Shown here piece after piece: positions 9,982-20,408 of a DNA stretch of 26,711 nt (the stretch's first letter is position 1; every line of letters starts with the position of its first letter). The DNA is from Sphaeroforma sirkka (Eukaryota > Opisthokonta > Ichthyosporea > Ichthyophonida): NCBI GenBank assembly GCA_001586965.3, contig LUCW03000061.1, forward strand, positions 5,001 to 31,711. Reading direction: 5' to 3'. The position numbers were made by a program, and so were the translations under genes. The notes under the pieces were generated by a model, which saw only the letters and a program-made list of their open reading frames with translations, ran no database searches and was not told the DNA's origin.

Positions 9982-12900
9982 ATGCAGTTATTCATTTGAG
10001 TCTGAACCCATTTCAAATGATAAGGCCACATATCCTCAACGTCGTCTAGTGCGGTACGCAAGAGTTTCTTAAGTTCTCTATGACGTGTCTCATTTGCACC
10101 CTGCGTTTGAGGTTTGTAAGGAACACCACGCCTATGGGTCATGCCTGATACGAGTATAAGTGCCTCCATTACGTCGGTACAAAACTCACTACCATTATCA
10201 GAACATAGTACTCGGGGGAAACCGAAGCCATTGAAGACGTGATAACATAATTCTGCCACTGTTTGTGGACGTTTGTTCGGTATTGCATAAAGCAAGTTAT
10301 AGCCCGAAGCCACACATAAGAAATTACAGATATATACATCGCCAGTATGCTTGGATCGCGGGAGTTTAGCCAAATCGACTATGACTCGGCGCATCGGTTG
10401 GTCTTCTGTCACACTTTTTAGGGGTGCCCAACCGTATCGCTTGATCTGGTTCTTTTCACAATCAGTACAGCGTCGGTATACTTCACGTATGGTTTCTTTC
10501 AGCGCCGGGTGATCAAGCCCTGCACGAATAGCCATTTTATAAGTATGCTCATATGCTCGATGCGTTAAATTATGTATAATTTTAACTCTACTTTCGAGCT
10601 CCTCTAAGTCAGTCAGATTCTGCGTAACGCTGGCTGGATGAACCATAGTCCTGTTGGAAAGGGCAACCTCAGTATCAGGAGGGGTAGAGTCCTGAGATAC
10701 ATAATTGACAACATTGGATTGTTGAAGTATCTTCTTCAGTTGTTTCGCAACTCCTGGCTGTTCTTTAAGCAGCGCTTTAAGTAGTTGAGTGCGAGCTTCA
10801 GGTTCTCTTAGAGTTTTGAGTCTTTGATCCATGGCCTTAGCTAGTTCCATGTTTGTACGATCTAATGCCGTTTCAATCGGCATTACCTCGACTGCAATCT
10901 TGTTGAGTGCATGTGTTGTACGAGTCTTGAGCATTTGTTCAAACTCTTTAGACTCCTCTAGTTTAGCTAAGAATTCAGTTGAGGGTTTCCACTTAGTGGT
11001 ACCTGCAGGACCGATGCGACAAACAATGGTGTGTTTCCAAGGTGTCTTCTTAATAAAATAGGATCCCTGATACAAAAACGTGTCGGTTTCACGGTCGACA
11101 TAAATAGGTTCGTCTTGAATCATATTAATTAAATCACGTATCCATGGGTCGGAGTTACGTAAGGGACAACACAGCGTAATGGTAGATTTAGTAATATTAA
11201 CATAATTTAACAACTGTGCGATAAGTTGACAAGGTGGGTTAGCCCACGCATTATGCTTTGATAAGTCAAGCTGAAACGCATCACCTTTAGGATGAGTCAA
11301 CGACCTATATTCAGAAACCTGTTTGTTATGTTCTGCGGCGAACATATCAACAGTAAATGAACCCCATCGTGATTGAGCGAGGTTAAACCATTTCTTATTA
11401 AGCATCCAATTGGTTGCTAATAACTCCTTGACTGTTTTCTGGTAGTCGGGCACAAGTCGAGAGAGCATGTCAGGAAGATGGTTATGTATTCCTGGTATGT
11501 GTGTTATATTTAAAGTGAACTTGGCAATAATGTCATGCCAGCGGCTCACCAACTGTGAATCAGGGTTCATATCTTTTAAGTATGTTAAAGACTTTTGATC
11601 ACAGGCGACAGTAAAGTAACTTCCATAAAGGTAGTCTTTGAACTGTCTTAGCGCAGTAACTATAGCAAGGAGCTCTTGTTTAACGGTAGGGTAATTCCGT
11701 TGACTCTTATTATAACTCTTGCTAAAGAATTGTATGTAGGGCGGTTTACCATTTATCGTTTGGTAAAGCACTCCACCTACCGCTCGATCTGAAGCGTCGG
11801 TTGCTACTTGGAATGGGACACCATCCACAGGGTACTGCATAATGGGTGCGTTCATTACTTTACTTTTGACTAGTTTAAATGCATCATCACATTCTTTAGT
11901 CCAAAGCTTTCCCAAAGGTCCTTTGTGCAGCCGTAGGTGACTGAAAGGCTTTAAGTAATGAGAAAGATGCGGTACCAAATCCGAGAAGAAGTTAACAAAC
12001 CCACACACAGAGTTCACATCTTTTCCAGTAATTGGCGTTGATAAATCCAACAGAATCTGTTTCTTGCCAGGACCAATTTCTACCCCTGCTGCAGATACTT
12101 TGTAGCCAAGTAAGTGTAAAGTATCTTTAGTAAAAGAACACTTGTCTTCGTTAATCTTAAGTTTGGCATGATTAAGTCGCTTTAAGACTTCTTTAACGAG
12201 TTTAGCATGTTCATGTGCTGTCTTTGTAAAGATAACTATATCATCTAAATAGACTGATACGTTATACGACAGGTCCGCAAATAGTTCCATCATAACTTGT
12301 TGGAAGAAAGAAGGTAACCTGTGTAAGCCTTCAGGTGCACCTTTAAACTGGTACTTCTTACCTTGCCAAGTAAAGGAAAAGTATTTCCTATGCGGCTCAT
12401 ATTTTTGTAATTGATGGAATGCAGCTTTTAAGTCTACCTTGGAAAAGATAGTCGCATCTTCCACTTTGCGTAGTATCTCGCTTATCTTTTGGTAAGGGAA
12501 AACTATGTTGCGGTATTAGTTTGTTGATTGGCGACAAGTCTAGTACTACTCTTGTTTAACTAAACGTTCCATCAGATTTATATTGATTGACCGCTAAGAG
12601 AGCTAAGTTAACTGGGGTTGCATCATAATTGATTTCAATTAGACCCTGTTTTAACAAATCTTCAATTTGGGTTTTGACAACGTCTTTGTGTCTCCAACTC
12701 ACGTATTTATGTGAAGGACACTTTAACTTAGAGAAGTCGATGTTTGTTAAGTCAAGCTTAACGTACCCGTTAGAGAACTTACACATACACCAGTCAGTTA
12801 TTGCAATCTTTCTGTTTTGTATAATTAAGTCCATAATTATATCGGTGAGGTGCGGAATCATATCTTTTGCTTCACCTTCCGGAGGTTTAGGTATCTTTAA

Positions 12901-13260
12901 CATATTATCATCTGACTGATCTTTATTCGGGTCTAGCCCATTAGGCAGACCAGTGAGTGTTATACCTAAACTGAGAAGATCAGTCATACCTATAATTAAA
13001 TCGTATTTCTGAGACATGTCAGTAACGATTAGGTGAGTCTTCACTTCTCTTCTATCTGACAGCATTATGTGTGCATAGTCAATGGCTTGTTCGCAAGTAG
13101 TAACTTTGCCATTTCCCAAGATTAAATCAGTTGTTTCGTTATGGACAGCCATATCTGTAGCGTAGGCTACTCGGCGTGAGATAGCAGAGACTTCAGCCCC
13201 TGGATCAAATAGTGCCATAACTTTTTTCTCCATTTACGAAAACTGCTTGAAAGATACGTT
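9982..13260 (-). pseudogene. element A pol region: protease, RT, RNase H, Dam-like, integrase
   Basis: Domains in order on the minus strand. The aspartic protease active site DPGAE lies near 13200. Reverse transcriptase (about 12540-11930) carries the catalytic YLDD near 12250. RNase H (about 11830-11450) has ATDAS and the QELLAIV helix. A Dam-like domain (about 11400-11145) has DMFAA and ANPP motifs. A long linker follows. Integrase (about 10580-9982) has a His/Cys zinc-binding region ending in CTDC, then the catalytic Asp in VDLAK near 10375, the Asp in SDNGSEF, and the Glu in GANETRH. All three acidic integrase residues are visible. The region belongs to a broken retrotransposon and is treated as a fossil. 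Confidence 0.88.
11145..11400 (-). other. Dam-methyltransferase-like domain inside pol of element A
   Basis: Between RNase H and integrase there is a block with FTVDMFAAEHN, then about 28 residues later AWANPP, and then CCPLRNSDPWI. This layout resembles the Dam-like N6-adenine methyltransferase module known from DIRS elements and some protist Ty3/gypsy elements, whose motif is a (D/N)PP(W/F/Y). Here the residue after NPP is Cys, so catalytic activity is doubtful. Element B carries the same block around 21600-21860. Confidence 0.6.
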
Positions 13261-13329
13261 CATCTCCTTTGGTATGAATTTTATTGAACATTTTCTCATA
13301 ATCTTGCTCTAGTGCACACATATGGTACT

Positions 13330-15366
13330 GTCAGTGCTTAACTTGGACGTCCGGTAAGTCCTTGCAATCCTCTTTGTGCCAACCGTTAGTACCCTTGCAA
13401 GTAGCACACTCTTTCATATAGTGTCCAAATTCTGGCTTGCCTGGTGCACACTTAACAGGGTCGTGTCTACCATTCCACTTGCCATTACGTTTTGTGAGGT
13501 TGTAATCACACTTCTTGCAAGGCGCTCTCACCTTCTTATCACCTTTCGGTTCGGTAGAAGTAGAGCCAGTACCCCTCCAGTAGTAGTGCGAGGTTTCTTA
13601 GTACTACGCGCAGTATTAGTCTCTACTGCGTTTCGCTTAGTGGGCTGGGTGTAGCTCGCGGTACTAAGTACTCTAGTAGAGGAATTGGTATGCTTGTGTA
13701 CTATCTTCTCAAAGACAGACCAAGGCATAGATCGCAAATCACCATAGGCGATGATGTCATCATTGACTTTCTTAAAGAGGTTAGCTCCCAGAGTCTCCAT
13801 CATCTGACAAATTAATAAATATTCGCCAGTATAGGTACGACCACCCATCCGAGTATTCATATGTGTCATATGAGCTAGAGCACCTCGAATAGTGGTATCG
13901 TTTGCAAAGAACTTGCGAGACTCTAGAAGTTCACGGTCACGTGCATCTTCAAAAAAAAGGTGTTAAGTATATTATCACGCAACTGGTGCCAGGGTAGGGC
14001 TTTCCAGTTGGGCTCATGAACCTTCAAGATAGTTCGCCATTCACCTGGCTCACAGAAATGAATAAAGGCATTCATCGTCTGCTTATCCTTAAGGCTGGCA
14101 GACTCCTTAAGTTGGTCGAAGGCCTTCAGTGTCTCCACTGTACTCTCATTAGTAGAGAAATCGACCTCAGCCTGCGCGTTACCTAGCTGCTTTATAAAGC
14201 TTGGTTCTAAGTGTTCACGAGGCTCATGCTCAGTGCTACGGGCTGCTAGTGCCAAGATTGTGTCTATTTCCTTTCTCTTGTTATCGATTAGATAGCGAAT
14301 GTTATCCGCTTTCCTATCGTCAAGGTCAGAGTCATTCAATAGACGGTCCTCAAGGACTTGCATACCAGAGCGTAATAGCCTGAGACGAGTATGTCTGGTT
14401 CTCACTTCCTCATCCTCAGGATTAGAGCGGGAACTCACTAACGAGGTACTGGTGTAGCGATTGCCAAAATCGTGATTACCAGGGTTAGTTGGCAAATGAG
14501 GGTCGATATTACGAGGATGGTAAGCCTCATCGAGTTCCATACGATCATATCCTCTGACAGGGTTAGGTTTGTCAAGAGGATGGTCAATGGTAGCATCAGA
14601 GCTATAGAGATTAAATTTTGAAATATTTTTTCTCTCGCCAGTGGTAACTGGCTTAGTGGTAAACATACTGGCTGGTAGACCAGTAGGTCTCGGGTTCGAA
14701 ACTCGGCCCGAATTTTTCTTCTTCTTCGGTATAGGAAGAATATCAGCCAAGTGGGACACGATAGAGGGGTCCACAACTGCTGCTGCCGCTAGCTCCTTCA
14801 AGAACGCTTCAGTGCGGTTCAATTGGCGTCGAGATTGAGAGGATCCAACCACTCGTTGTCGAGTTATGGCGTCCTCAGCTTCGGCCCCAAGATTTGAGCT
14901 GAATGGAACGGCTTCTCCATCGATGGCGAAACCGAAATTTTCGGACAGGTCCAATACTTCCTTTTCACTCCGGATTTGTGCTGGAGTGTCCTTTAGATGT
15001 GGAGTTATAATGTCCCCGACATTCGTATCCACGAATTTTCCAGCCTTTCGACGTTTATCCACAATATTTGACGGCACGTGGTCAGGGGGGCAAGCTGGGG
15101 TCCTGAGCTTCACTCCTAGGTGATACACGGACGCTGGTGAGCCTTTCCGCGGTAGTAGATACCTCTTCTTCCAAGGCTTTAGGATCCGACGAGTCATCCT
15201 CAGAATAATCCTCTGTACCAACCTCAGAATTTGCTTCCCCAACAGTTTCCTCGGCAGGCTCAACTCCAGACAGGCTAGGTGTTTCCACAGGGACCTCAGG
15301 AACCTCGGCAGGCTTAGCAGGCTTAGAGCTAGCGGCTCCCTTGCCTTTAGAAGTACCCTTAGCCAT
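13330..15366 (-). pseudogene. element A gag region with Cys/His-rich tail
   Basis: The first ATG after the LTR is at 15366-15364 and opens a Lys/Ala/Pro-rich then acidic leader (MAKGTSKGKG). The middle part is charged and helical, as in Ty3/gypsy capsid regions. Near the end (about 13531-13335) is a Cys/His-rich tail. It holds CKKC...H...C with spacing CX2CX14HX4C, followed by CATC...H...C with spacing CX2CX6HX3C, rather than the usual CX2CX4HX4C knuckle. A tRNA-like sequence sits antisense within it (14640-14715) and contributes protein sequence. The region is part of a broken element. Confidence 0.75.
14640..14715 (+). repeat. tRNA-like (SINE-head-like) sequence inside gag of element A
   Basis: On the strand opposite to gag, TGGCTTAGTGGT (14649-14660) fits a Pol III A box and GGTTCGAAACT (14693-14703) fits a B box, 32 bp apart. 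The T arm can form five pairs around TTCGAAA and a short stem (CTGG/CCAG) sits where an anticodon arm would be. The 5' acceptor strand does not pair well and the anticodon loop size is off, so this is not a functional tRNA gene. A pyrimidine-rich tract follows. The same feature occurs in element B. Confidence 0.6.
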
Positions 15367-15445
15367 AGTATTTGCTGGATAGTAAATCGATGTCAGACAG
15401 TCTAGAAGCAGTACACTACTGTAACTATTAAACAACTGAAAAATA

Positions 15446-16040
15446 TGTAAACTTCGATGGAAATTACTAGGTTTCAAACTATAATAAACTAAAATACAAT
15501 TTAGTCAGTTAGGATTTAGCAGTTGTAGCTTGTGTAAGAATGATCGGGACTGTCTCTTGTTAAAAGCCTAAATATCCTCGATCACACAGGGCGTACCTCT
15601 AGCTGTTCTTTATTGAATAATTTTCACTAGAAGTACTAAATGTTCATGACCACTTGCCTAATTTGTAAATAGACATTATAACGTAAGTCACGTTAATACA
15701 TTAGCTGATATAAATAAAGTTCCATCTGAAGAAAAGTTAAAAAAAGATAAAGACTTATTGGATTTTGGAGATTGGCGGGAGGACCAAAATCTATAAGTAG
15801 TAGTTCGGAGATTATAAAATTTAGTTTATAATATCCTACATCTACTAATGTCTCAAATAGGTCCAAGTAGATGAGTCATACCAAATACTCAGGCTATTGG
15901 AGCCATCAAAGTGAATTTAGAACACTTTGGAAATATTGGAAAAAGAGCTTGTACTAAATTATTTAAAATACAAATAAAAACCAAAGTATTATCTCAATTG
16001 ATCTTGATATTTTAGACTGACCGGAGGCCGTATTTCTACA
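15446..16040 (-). repeat. 5' LTR of element A, 595 bp
   Basis: It begins TGTAAACTTC and ends TTCTACA on the plus strand, so it has TG...CA termini in either reading. It is homologous along its length to the LTR at 18669-19257. The internal boundary on the element side shows no recognisable tRNA primer-binding site (TATTTTTCAG follows the LTR on the minus strand). The outer edge abuts Harbinger coding sequence. Confidence 0.88.
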
Positions 16041-16612
16041 TCCCGGTGTTCTCATTACCCTCTCGTAGACAGCCCCGTCATGTGCGCACGCTTTATATCC
16101 GCACAGTGTGAACTGATAACTACGATCTAACGACACACACGCGAAAACATTTTGGCTCAGAAACCCTTTCCTGTTTCAATATCTAACCTGATCTTTTTCT
16201 CTTACAGTATTTGGTATATGTGAGCCATTCTGTGCCCCAAATACGCAGCTGAAGAAGGGCCAGAAGCGAGTGTCATTTTTTATTTTGGATGGTACCGGAG
16301 TATCTTTAGTAGGCATAACAACATACTTTTTGTAGAGCACCAGATTGATGTAGTATATTGCCTTTCTTATCCCATTGAATACCGTCTGTGTACTCCGTCC
16401 AAATATCCGAGCTAAATACGCCTGTGTCATTTTTTGACCTGCGAAGGTGAGCCACATATATAGCGTCAATCAGATTTATATACCATTTTAATCTCCATAA
16501 TAAGTTTCTCAAACACAACGAGATGCATTCTCAAACACTGTTTATACACGCGGTGGTTTTAACTATTCATTACGCTTTCAATATCCTCTAGTCCACGAAA
16601 GTGATTCTCATT
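16041..16612 (-). pseudogene. PIF/Harbinger transposase (DDE_4-type) fragment
   Basis: A decayed DNA-transposon gene. Reading the minus strand from about 16612, one frame shows an N-terminal helical region (FEKL), then LYMWLTFAGQ, then a helix-turn-helix-like ARIFGRSTQTVFNGIRKAI. Next come FWPFF, GAQNGSHIP (the family usually has GAIDGTHIP, so the first catalytic Asp is Asn here), NRKGFLSQNV, and CAHDGAVYERV with the second catalytic Asp. Two stops interrupt this frame, a TAA at 16561-16559 and a TGA at 16178-16176 in place of an expected Arg codon. The coding sequence ends abruptly at the LTR of element A, so the third catalytic residue is missing. An adjoining frame upstream (about 16829-16608) has CEEC and may be another part of the same transposon; I cannot assign it. 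Confidence 0.8.
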
Positions 16613-16829
16613 GTATACGTTGTCGCGGTGTCCACCTGAACCATATATTTAATAGAGTTTTTTTTATACAGTCACCTATAGCGTACATAGTGTTTTCTGT
16701 GTTGTTGATCATCGTATTCGCAACTGTAAATAAGCGAGCCATATGCTGCTTACTTACTTGCAACTGGCATTCTTCGCACTCTTCATCGTAGCCTGTTTCC
16801 CCGCACATACTACCCAACAAAGCGTACAA

Positions 16830-17760
16830 GATGAAGTTAAAATAGAACTGGAGAATACCTACAATACATAGTTATATACAAATACAAGTGTCAAAAACTC
16901 AAAATACGCATGTGTTTTGTTGTATGCTTTTTCGCGCTCAAAAGCCAAAGAGTATTCCGAAATTATAATGCTCTTACTTCATTCATTTTCAAAGAAGTAT
17001 ACAACGAAATAAAATACTGCTTCAATATTTTTACCTCGTAAAATGTAAAATTTGGAATTGGCACAAGCAGTGGAATTGACAATTTATGAAATATTGAAGT
17101 TTTGAAATAATGAAAAATGAATTTCAAAATTTCTGCAATATTTTGAAATTATGAAGAAATTATGGACTCGCGTAAAAAATTTTGCTCTTTGTGTATTTAT
17201 CAGCACAAAATTTTCAAAAGATGGCAAAACCGGCCTTAAGCGTTTTAAAAAGTATACCGGGAGCAAATCGACTATGAAAATTTTCCAAATTTGCACCTGA
17301 GAAATTTTGACCTTTATTAATGAAAATGCGATTAGAAACTATTCACAAATGACAAAAAGTGAAAAATAGGACAATTCGTGACAGTTAGGCCACCTCAAAA
17401 AAAAAGTACCTATTTGTAAACCCATAGGACTATATTTAGGATAAACTTTGAACGTAAACTTTTTTTTTTCTTCTTCTTATTTTTTTTGCGTTTTAACGGG
17501 AAATTTAATGAGGTTAGCTTTGGGACACAAATATTTATATATCTAATTGGGGACAAAAGGACAATTGCCAATTTCTGAGATTTTTTGAACCTGGTTATTT
17601 TTCAAAAAATAGTTAGCAATCTGGGTAGAAGGACAATTTCCATCTGCATACACAAGTCGTCTACCTGTGTATGTTATAAGGGTGGCCAATAGGGGTTAGG
17701 GACAAAGGAGAATTTCCCTGAGCCTCGGTTTCCCAAACATCAAACAAACTTAGTTCACTT
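16830..17760. other. AT-rich spacer with degenerate short repeats
   Basis: Very AT-rich. Around 17085-17160 the word TTTTGAAAT and close variants recur. From about 17360 to 17715 the core GGACAATT or GGAGAATT occurs four times, the last three spaced about 75 bp apart, which hints at a decayed tandem repeat. No convincing gene or RNA was seen. Confidence 0.5.
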
Positions 17761-18668
17761 TTGCGGCCTGCTCCCCGCGCGACCATTCGCGGACTACCTC
17801 GGAGGTTGCCTGGGAATACAACTCGCCTCAATGGCCAGCACAAATCCACTTACCCCTCTGACGCAACCCGCCTCGGCCCACGACAAACCATCACTGCGCT
17901 TCCCGTACAGTATCTATGCTCACCTGAAAACTGTACACAAAACCACGGGCGGGCGTACACCCGACCATGTAGCCCTCTGCCAACGCTGTGACGACATCAG
18001 GAAGAACTCAACAAAACGTTGGTCCAACAAGGAGATCGCGGCAATGGCCCGGCGCCAATACTACTACCAACTGGTTATGGGTAAACCGCCAACCTAAAAC
18101 CGAGACACAGCCAGGCACGACAGCTTCAATCGCTGCTTCAAGTCTACACCAATCTGGCTGTGTGCAATGATTGTACCGAATACGTACATGTTCACAGTGC
18201 TCAACTACCGCACCGACTGCTGTCTCTGCCCTGTCTGTCTCGGTAGCCACCAGTTCACTACCAGCCACTTTACTTGCATCCAACAAAGGTCCAAAACTGC
18301 CGCCCATTGGCCCTGACCTCCTTCAGCAATTACAGGAGTGCCACGACTTCCACGGTATCTGGACCCTCCACGAACACCTTGGATCTTTTCTCCAGCATGT
18401 TGAAGAACCACCGTACCCTCACCCATCCCTGACACATCAACAGATGTTCCCCATACCCTAATCACGCTGTTGAAGTACTACTTCCAAATTTCGGTTCAAA
18501 CCAAATCATCGCGCTTAATGGTTCCGCCTATGATACTTCCGATCCGGGCCATCCAACACATACCGAATTCATCCGTGGTCTGGTGCAGCATTGGCTTACC
18601 CCCATCCTTGTTCCTCGACCGGATTATGACGGAAAACCTGGCCCTTCTCGGTATTTCATACTCTGCAC
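17761..18668 (+). pseudogene. GC-richer decayed coding block, family unknown
   Basis: Composition jumps to clearly higher GC than both flanks. Open stretches occur in more than one plus-strand frame. One begins at ATG 17831 (about 88 codons, including HLKTVHK, ALCQRCDDIRK and RRQYYYQLV). Another covers about 18171-18461 (with LLQQLQECHDFHGIW). A third runs from about 18433 to the LTR at 18669 (including YDTSDPGHPTHTEFIRGL). Residue patterns look like real protein, but none is recognised. It is probably part of an older mobile element or captured gene into which element B inserted. It is broken. Confidence 0.45.
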
Positions 18669-19257
18669 TGTAAACTTCGATGGATATTTCTATGTTTTAA
18701 ACTATGTTATATAAACTAAAATACAATTTAAGTCAGTTAGGATTTAGCAGTGGTAGCTCGTGTAAGAATGATCGGGACTGCCTATTGGTAAGAGCCTTAA
18801 TATCCTCGATCACACAGGACGTACCTCTAGCTGTTCTTTGTTGAATAATTTTCACTAGAAGTACTAAGTGTTCATGACCACATGCCTAACTTGTAGATAG
18901 ACATAATAACGCAAGTCAAGTTAATACATTGGCTAATATAAATAAAGTTCCATCTGAAGAAAAGTTAAAAAAACAAAAGACTTATTGGATTTTGGAGATT
19001 GGCGGGAAGACCAAAACCTGTAGGTAGTAGTTCAGAGATTCAAAATTTAGTTTATAATATCCTACATCTACTAAATAGGCCCAAATAAATGAGTCATGCC
19101 AAATACTCAGGCTATTGGAGCCATCAAAGTGAATTTAGAACACTTTGGAAATATTGAAAAAGAATTTGTATTAAATTATTTTAAATAGAATTAAAAACCA
19201 ATATGTTATCTCATTTGATCTTGATATTTTAGACTGACTGGAGGCCGCATTTCTACA
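18669..19257 (-). repeat. 3' LTR of element B, 589 bp
   Basis: It has TG...CA termini and end-to-end similarity to the LTR at 15446-16040, with several small indels. On the inner side the minus strand reads CTACTGGGGGCTA just before the LTR, a G-rich stretch placed where a polypurine tract belongs. The outer edge cuts directly into the coding block at 17761-18668. Confidence 0.88.
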
Positions 19258-19572
19258 TAGCCCCCAGTAGCTTTTAGGACCACGGACGTACGTGAAGGTA
19301 CGATCTAGTTCGTAAAGCGAAAACCAAAGTAAATCGGTTTCGGTCATGGCTTATCGAGTAGGTATGTGCCTATATGTACGGGTCTAAGACTCGTGTTGTA
19401 CTCTATGTCGTTTGGTATTTGGTCCAGTAATCATTTCCGATGTAGGTGTCTTACGTTTATTACTTGGTAAGGTAATAGCCAAAGGTTGTTCTTCATTAGT
19501 AAGTAAGTTCGAATATTCCTCTGCTCTGTTGGTATTCAAATCAGAAAGCTTAGTCACATAGGAAGTAGGTGG

Positions 19573-20408
19573 CTAATAGGGAATTTCATATCCATCCCGG
19601 TTTGTAGTCACCCGAGGAAACCCTTTCCGTTTATCTCGTGTGTTCTTATGTAAACGCTTATTCCATTTCTTATTAAGAATACGAAGGAAGTCGCGAGATT
19701 CGCGAAATGCATCGGAGGTTAGCCAAGCTACTGTCCAATCCATAAATAGGGTCTTGTAGTAAGTGTAACCGTCTTCGGATGTTTTGTCAATTACATCTTT
19801 GACTTGTGACTCCATAACTGGGACATCAGAATCAAATGAGCGAGCGAACGAGGGTTCGGAGGTAGGGATACGGTGAGTGCCTAGATTTGTTGCGCTAGTA
19901 CCATCTATGTTATTCACTTCGTAAGTATCACTCTTCTCATCATGGTAAGCAATAACAAAAGGCCCAATTGTCTTAGAAGAGAGTTTGGTAACGTTGGCAT
20001 TGCGATTTATAGTGACAACATAATCGCCAACTTTGAACTGAACAATGTTATTAGTGTTATTTCATCGGTCATACACTTTAAGTAGGACACGATTTTTGTG
20101 CTCGAGTAAACAGGGGTAAACAACATTCTGCATATGCTCGATCTTTTGTAGCCACGGGGTAGCGTGTTTCTCGGGCGCAGTTTCGTCAAACGTTGCTTGT
20201 AGTTCACTATAGTGGCCAAAAAAAAATAGTGAAACGAAGAGTGTTCCAGTTTGAGAATTCATGCAGTTATTCATTTGAGTCTGAACCCATTTCAAATGAT
20301 AAGGCCACATATCCTCAACGTCATCTAGTGCGGTACGCAATAGCTTCTTTAGTTTTCTATGACGTGTCTCATTTGCACCCTGCGTTTGAGAACACCTATA
20401 GGTCATTT
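19573..20408 (-). pseudogene. element B integrase end and C-terminal extension
   Basis: The right part (about 20408-20265) matches the end of the integrase core of element A (GANETRH, WPYHLKWVQTQ). Around 20045-19930 there is a VGDYVV ... KL ... GPF arrangement, the GPY/F-type module found after the core in many Ty3/gypsy integrases. A charged tail follows (about 19917-19573). The 315 bp between this and the LTR hold no recognised feature. The region is broken. Confidence 0.7.

Larger units (their letters stand above)
9823..16040 (-). mobile_element. element A: broken Ty3/gypsy-type LTR retrotransposon
   Basis: Minus-strand fossil. From its 5' end it shows a 595-bp LTR (15446-16040), a short leader, gag (to about 13330), then protease, reverse transcriptase, RNase H, a Dam-like domain and integrase (about 13240 down to 9982), and a partial 3' terminal repeat (9823-9981). 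The order PR-RT-RH-IN identifies the Ty3/gypsy (Metaviridae) group. It is broken, with a few breaks, although its polymerase region is still largely open. The 159 bp shared by the two terminal repeats differ at 5 positions (about 3%), which suggests a fairly young insertion. Its 5' LTR abuts a Harbinger transposase fossil. Confidence 0.9.

Noticed and set aside
10831-11061. Plus-strand open frames opposite retroelement pol (also 21310-21540, 12629-12919 and 23107-23397)
   Set aside because: They appear as matching pairs in A and B only because they mirror the conserved pol sequence on the minus strand.
14640-14715. A functional tRNA gene
   Set aside because: The A and B boxes fit, but the acceptor stem does not pair, the D stem has mismatches and the anticodon loop size is wrong. 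A tRNA-like relic fits better.
16306-16518. A separate minus-strand gene overlapping the Harbinger fragment
   Set aside because: It is another frame of the same DNA. The transposase motifs are all in the other frame.
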